64,000 nucleotides of DNA, taken from assembly GCA_017408025.1 (NCBI GenBank), contig JAFQVJ010000041.1:26283-90282 (forward strand). Direction: 5' to 3'. Shown piece by piece: positions 60,701 through 64,000 of this stretch; position 1 is the first letter of the stretch, and each line of letters opens with the position of its first letter. This DNA is from Lachnospiraceae bacterium. Lineage in GTDB: Bacteria > Bacillota > Clostridia > Lachnospirales > Lachnospiraceae. The notes under the pieces are model-generated. The model was not told the origin of the DNA, ran no database searches, and saw only the letters and a program-made list of their open reading frames with translations. The position numbers and the translations under genes were made by a program.

Positions 60701-61294
60701 ATGAAATCAGCCTTAAAATTAAAAGATGCTGATATGCGCGAGATTATTTTCAGCCATTACGAAGATAGCACTGAAAAGCTTCGGATAATGGAAGAATTTT
60801 GTATTGGGAAAACACGAACTGATGCCTTTATGATTACTGAGAACGAACTGATTGGCATAGAGTTCAAAAGCGATAAGGATACACTTGACAGACTTAGTCG
60901 TCAGATTAAAGATTACAACCGTTTCTGTGACAGAAATTACCTTGTCATAGGACAACATTTTTTAGAAAAGCAGGATGCTCTTCACGAAATTCTCCCCGAA
61001 TACTGGGGAATCTATTCAGTTACCCTGGACGAGGATGGAACAAAACGAATGGAACTGGTACGTGAGGCGTCAGTCAATCCAAAATGCCGCATAAAGAATC
61101 AATTAAAGATATTGTGGCGCAATGAGCTGATTCACCTTGTAAAATCAAATAATCTTGGTGGAGTCAGTGCTTATAATAAGAAAGAACTGGGTGATAAGCT
61201 TTTTAAGAATATTGATCGCGACAGACTCAAGCAACTTATATGCTCTGAGCTCCTTGAACGCGATTATAGTATATATAACGGAAACGAATCGTAA
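60701..61294 (+). CDS. Predicted PD-(D/E)xK-fold protein (sce7726/MmcB-like)
   Basis: 197 residues. The segment TRTDAFMITENELIGIEFKS (residues 39-58) gives the D...ExK pattern of restriction-like nucleases, and DRLSRQIKDYNRFCDRNYLV follows as in sce7726-type proteins. The C-terminal part is helical (NQLKILWRNELIHLVKSNN). It is encoded between PilZ and the large cyclic-nucleotide-binding-like protein. Nuclease activity is an inference from these residues only. Confidence 0.65.
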   Translation: MKSALKLKDADMREIIFSHYEDSTEKLRIMEEFCIGKTRTDAFMITENELIGIEFKSDKDTLDRLSRQIKDYNRFCDRNYLVIGQHFLEKQDALHEILPEYWGIYSVTLDEDGTKRMELVREASVNPKCRIKNQLKILWRNELIHLVKSNNLGGVSAYNKKELGDKLFKNIDRDRLKQLICSELLERDYSIYNGNES

Positions 61295-61372
61295 GGTTGA
61301 ACTAAGATTTCAACCTTGTGTTTATGCTTTAAATGTGTAGACACTTCCGATTGACGCATTAGGAGGCAGATT

Positions 61373-63748
61373 ATGGTATTATTAGCCGGACAAATTTTTA
61401 CAGCAGACTCTCGTACTCTCATATACGAATCAGGAGACGAGGTCGAAACAATTTCATACGTTGCCAAGGGTTCTGTTACTATTGACAGACCATCTGGCAG
61501 TCAGACAGTAGCAGCTGGTAATTTTGTTGCATTTGAAGATATTTATAGTGGATTCTACTCTGGGAATTATACAGCTGAAGCTGGTACACAGCTTCTTCCA
61601 ATCATTGCAGAGTCACCCGATTCACTGGTTCAATTTTTAAACTCTAATCAAGCTCTTCATGACAAAATCGCTATAGCTGTATGCAAACTTATTGTACAGA
61701 TACACGATATATATCAGAATCTTTACAACTATACAGCAGATTTTTACTCAACTATGGAATCTATACATGACAGATACCGTGAATGTTGTCGTGAATTCTC
61801 AGTAAAGCCTGAAAACTTCATAATGCCAAATGGCTCAGAAGACTATAGCTTTGAAACTCAGGACTTTGCGAAAAACTACAATATTATAGCCAGTCTTGCT
61901 ACTGCACCTGCTAAAGCAGAGGCAGTCTACAAGGCAAATGGTGTAAAGTTTCTCCGCATACAGACAATGCTCATTAAGAATATTTATACAGCATTTGATG
62001 ACTTGGCATTCTACATGCGCTCATTGGTGTCTATGCTTGTTGGCAAGGGAGACAATTGCCTGTTTGCCATTGTTGCAAAGCTCTGCAAAAGAACAAAAAA
62101 AGCCAACTCCATCATGTTCCTTCTCGAAGATATGAAGATAACTGTAAGCAATCTTGATTCTTCTATACAGCAGCATACAGGTATTGCGCTTGATATTGAT
62201 TACAATAGAGTAGATTTATTCTTCAACATGGCATCTGATACTGACGAAGACGATATGTATGCCAACGCTATGGATGACGAATTGGATTTGGATTTAGATT
62301 TCGACCTTGACTACTCACCATATGACAATGATGCAGCCGAATCTACGGAAGCTTCTGAAGAAGATGATGACTATTATAGTGAAATGCCAGATCTCTCAAA
62401 CACCTTGAAGCAGTTATGTATGTTTGCTGAACTGAATAACCGTTACGATGAATATAACCAGTACATTGAACGTTTTATAGCTCTTCCTGACAAGGAATCC
62501 CGTGATGACAACGTCCGTATGTTCCGCAAGCAATTTACTGCTGCCTACTACGAATTATATGAGGAAGTCTTTGTACATTATGCACGTTCTGGTGAACGCA
62601 ACCGAATAGTTGAAATCTTCCTTGATTTCGGTTTACTGGACGAGCGTCTTTTAACAGATGCACAGCTAGAATTCATCTGCACCATTCCTCCATTGAATCA
62701 TACAAAGCCTTGTAAGGTTTACCGCATGAAGGATTGGCTCATGAGAATATATAAGGGTGAGGAGATTCCTTCAAAGAACGAATTCGATATGGAATATGTT
62801 GATTATGTTCGTGATAGAAAGAAAAATGAGGCCCTTTCGCCTGAAAAGGAAAGACAGCTGCTGTCTGATAATGAGCTTAAGGTTCGCTACGAGATACAGA
62901 ACATGCTCAAATACAATTGTCGTCTGTTGAACGGTAATTTACTTTCATTCTTCCCTATGCTTCACATGGGCAACTTTGAAAGAGGAATTGAAGACATGTT
63001 GTTAACCTCTGAACTGGTAAATGAGCAGGTTACAGCATTGACATCACTTGATTACAGTATATTCTATAGAGAAATGCTCTACGCTGACATAGAAAAGAAG
63101 ATAGAAAAGGAATCTATACAGAAGGAAATCTACCCTATCTTCGTCCTCTTCCCTGTAGCTGGTGTTAACAGCATCATGTGGCAGGAGATTTCCGGAAAGC
63201 GAAGCAACTCTGAAGGTCGTATATTCCTCCCATCATTCTTTGAAGGTAAGATGGAAGACACATTCCTGAACTTGTTTGCAAAATATCACTGGGAGCTTTG
63301 CAAATCTATTCAGGGTGGTGCATGGAACAATATTGCTGTGCCTTCACTCACTTCTGAATACAGCGATTACATACAGTTCTACAGAAAGAACAAGGAGCTT
63401 TCTCCTGAGAAGAAGGAAGCTCTCAAAAACCAGATGTCAAGATGTCGAAACAATATGCGTGAGATATTCGCCTTCGACTTTGTTATATGGATGAAATACG
63501 AATCAGCTGGTTCTATACGTCTGAATAAGGTTGCAAGACGTATTCTTGCCACTTATTGTCCATTCAGCAAAGCTGTTCGTGACAGATTGTCATCACAGCC
63601 GATATTCGACGAAGCTATGAACAAATATAACCGAGAGAAGCAAAAGAAGGTTAAAGAGCTGGGACTCCGTTACAAGGCACTGGAGAAGAAAGGTGCTGAG
63701 TTTACACAGGAGCTTCTTGACACCCAACGTTTCTACGAGGAACTTTAG
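61373..63748 (+). CDS. Large protein with N-terminal cyclic-nucleotide-binding-like domain
   Basis: 791 residues. Residues 1-85 look like a Crp-type jelly roll (YESGDEVETISYVAKGSVTI, then TVAAGNFVAFED), without the usual Arg phosphate-binding cassette. Helical regions follow, then a strongly acidic linker (residues about 285-345 with DDELDLDLDFDLDY), and 440 more residues of no recognised fold. No signal or membrane segment. AGGAGG lies before the ATG. It is the last gene of the PilZ unit, 78 bases after the nuclease-fold gene. Confidence 0.7.
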   Translation: MVLLAGQIFTADSRTLIYESGDEVETISYVAKGSVTIDRPSGSQTVAAGNFVAFEDIYSGFYSGNYTAEAGTQLLPIIAESPDSLVQFLNSNQALHDKIAIAVCKLIVQIHDIYQNLYNYTADFYSTMESIHDRYRECCREFSVKPENFIMPNGSEDYSFETQDFAKNYNIIASLATAPAKAEAVYKANGVKFLRIQTMLIKNIYTAFDDLAFYMRSLVSMLVGKGDNCLFAIVAKLCKRTKKANSIMFLLEDMKITVSNLDSSIQQHTGIALDIDYNRVDLFFNMASDTDEDDMYANAMDDELDLDLDFDLDYSPYDNDAAESTEASEEDDDYYSEMPDLSNTLKQLCMFAELNNRYDEYNQYIERFIALPDKESRDDNVRMFRKQFTAAYYELYEEVFVHYARSGERNRIVEIFLDFGLLDERLLTDAQLEFICTIPPLNHTKPCKVYRMKDWLMRIYKGEEIPSKNEFDMEYVDYVRDRKKNEALSPEKERQLLSDNELKVRYEIQNMLKYNCRLLNGNLLSFFPMLHMGNFERGIEDMLLTSELVNEQVTALTSLDYSIFYREMLYADIEKKIEKESIQKEIYPIFVLFPVAGVNSIMWQEISGKRSNSEGRIFLPSFFEGKMEDTFLNLFAKYHWELCKSIQGGAWNNIAVPSLTSEYSDYIQFYRKNKELSPEKKEALKNQMSRCRNNMREIFAFDFVIWMKYESAGSIRLNKVARRILATYCPFSKAVRDRLSSQPIFDEAMNKYNREKQKKVKELGLRYKALEKKGAEFTQELLDTQRFYEEL

Positions 63749-63786
63749 AAAGGGCTGTTACACAATTACAATATAGTTCACATTAC

Positions 63787-63834
63787 AAGGAAGATTGTAT
63801 ATTCTCGTCATCACAGGCGACTGCAATCTTCCTT
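63787..63834 (+). terminator. Terminator of the PilZ operon
   Basis: AAGGAAGATTG and CAATCTTCCTT arms (63787-63797 and 63824-63834) followed by TTCT, 38 bases after the stop. Confidence 0.75.
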
Positions 63835-63904
63835 TTCTATGCCCGTCAATACTTTTATTACCCTCTACACCGATTATCTGTATATATTTTAAACGCGCTT
63901 TTTT

Positions 63905-63940
63905 CGAGAACTCGGAACTTTCTAAACGCCCTTTTTCGAA
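63905..63940. repeat. Diverged relative of the dispersed palindrome
   Basis: TTCGAGAACTCGGAACTTTCTAA resembles the TCGAGAACTTTCCTA half with a 4-base insertion. Assignment is tentative. Confidence 0.35.
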
Positions 63941-63961
63941 GAGTTTATTACAGTTCGTCTT

Positions 63962-64000
63962 TTATATGTCAGACAATATTGCTACAGGCGGTGTGCCATA
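63962..64000 (-). CDS. Possible C-terminus of a gene entering from the right
   Basis: On the minus strand 12 open codons (YGTPPVAILSDI) end at a TAA. The window edge prevents any identification. It could be chance. Confidence 0.3.
   Translation of the reverse strand, partial: YGTPPVAILSDI

Overview
The window looks like chromosomal DNA from a low-GC Gram-positive Clostridia, most likely a Lachnospiraceae gut or rumen bacterium. This is inferred from gene content and codon style (fused FruA, clpP-clpX-tig, clpC-radA, M16C protease, BioY, Lachnospiraceae-type small proteins, strong GGAGG ribosome sites). No marker allows a species call. Almost everything from 1 to 60 kb is on the minus strand; plus-strand genes are at 17.6-19.7 kb and 60.3-63.7 kb.

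Layout. 0-9 kb: acetyltransferase, Xaa-Pro aminopeptidase, LysR regulator, BioY, recO, era and a large M16C zinc protease. 9-14 kb: a fructose PTS operon read fruK-fruA-ptsH-ptsI; its HPr keeps His15 but has Lys at the Ser46 position. 14-17.4 kb: clpX, clpP and trigger factor. 17.6-24.3 kb: DJ-1-like protein, Thr-rich lipoprotein, CYTH protein, HD-GYP phosphodiesterase, 2-hydroxyacid dehydrogenase, CapA-like lipoprotein, tRNA-Leu, tRNA-Trp and a soluble MCP-like protein. 24.3-33.2 kb: radA, a small conserved protein, clpC, then a membrane-anchored cohesin protein beside a dockerin-bearing glucosaminidase. 33.3-40.4 kb: purE-purM-purN-purD, a long M29 aminopeptidase, two small membrane proteins and pyrE.

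40.4-50.9 kb is an accessory island lying between pyrE and pyrD, so it appears to split a pyr operon (Nudix-like, pyrC, pyrK, pyrD | island | pyrE). It holds a tyrosine integrase with excisionase, a GNAT, an HNH protein with a truncated P-loop tail, an ImmA/XRE pair, tiny or broken genes, a decayed group II intron sitting just behind a c-di-GMP-I riboswitch and its terminator, and two AAA+ ATPases of the DUF4143 type. Each of these ATPase genes has three direct repeats at an exact period (33 bp and 32 bp) laid across its own predicted promoter, with a different repeat sequence for each gene. I regard this as the most interesting pattern in the window.

50.9-64 kb: pyrD, pyrK, pyrC, a Nudix-fold protein lacking its catalytic acids, a broken leucine-rich-repeat surface gene, tRNA-Gly, a cytosolic hybrid histidine kinase, purB, purC, and a plus-strand operon of PilZ protein, nuclease-fold protein and a 791-residue protein with a cyclic-nucleotide-binding-like N-terminus. 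The HD-GYP enzyme, the PilZ protein and the GEMM riboswitch together show that this cell uses cyclic di-GMP. A perfect palindrome with arms ending GGAAAGTT and centre TCGAG recurs, whole or in part, at five intergenic places.
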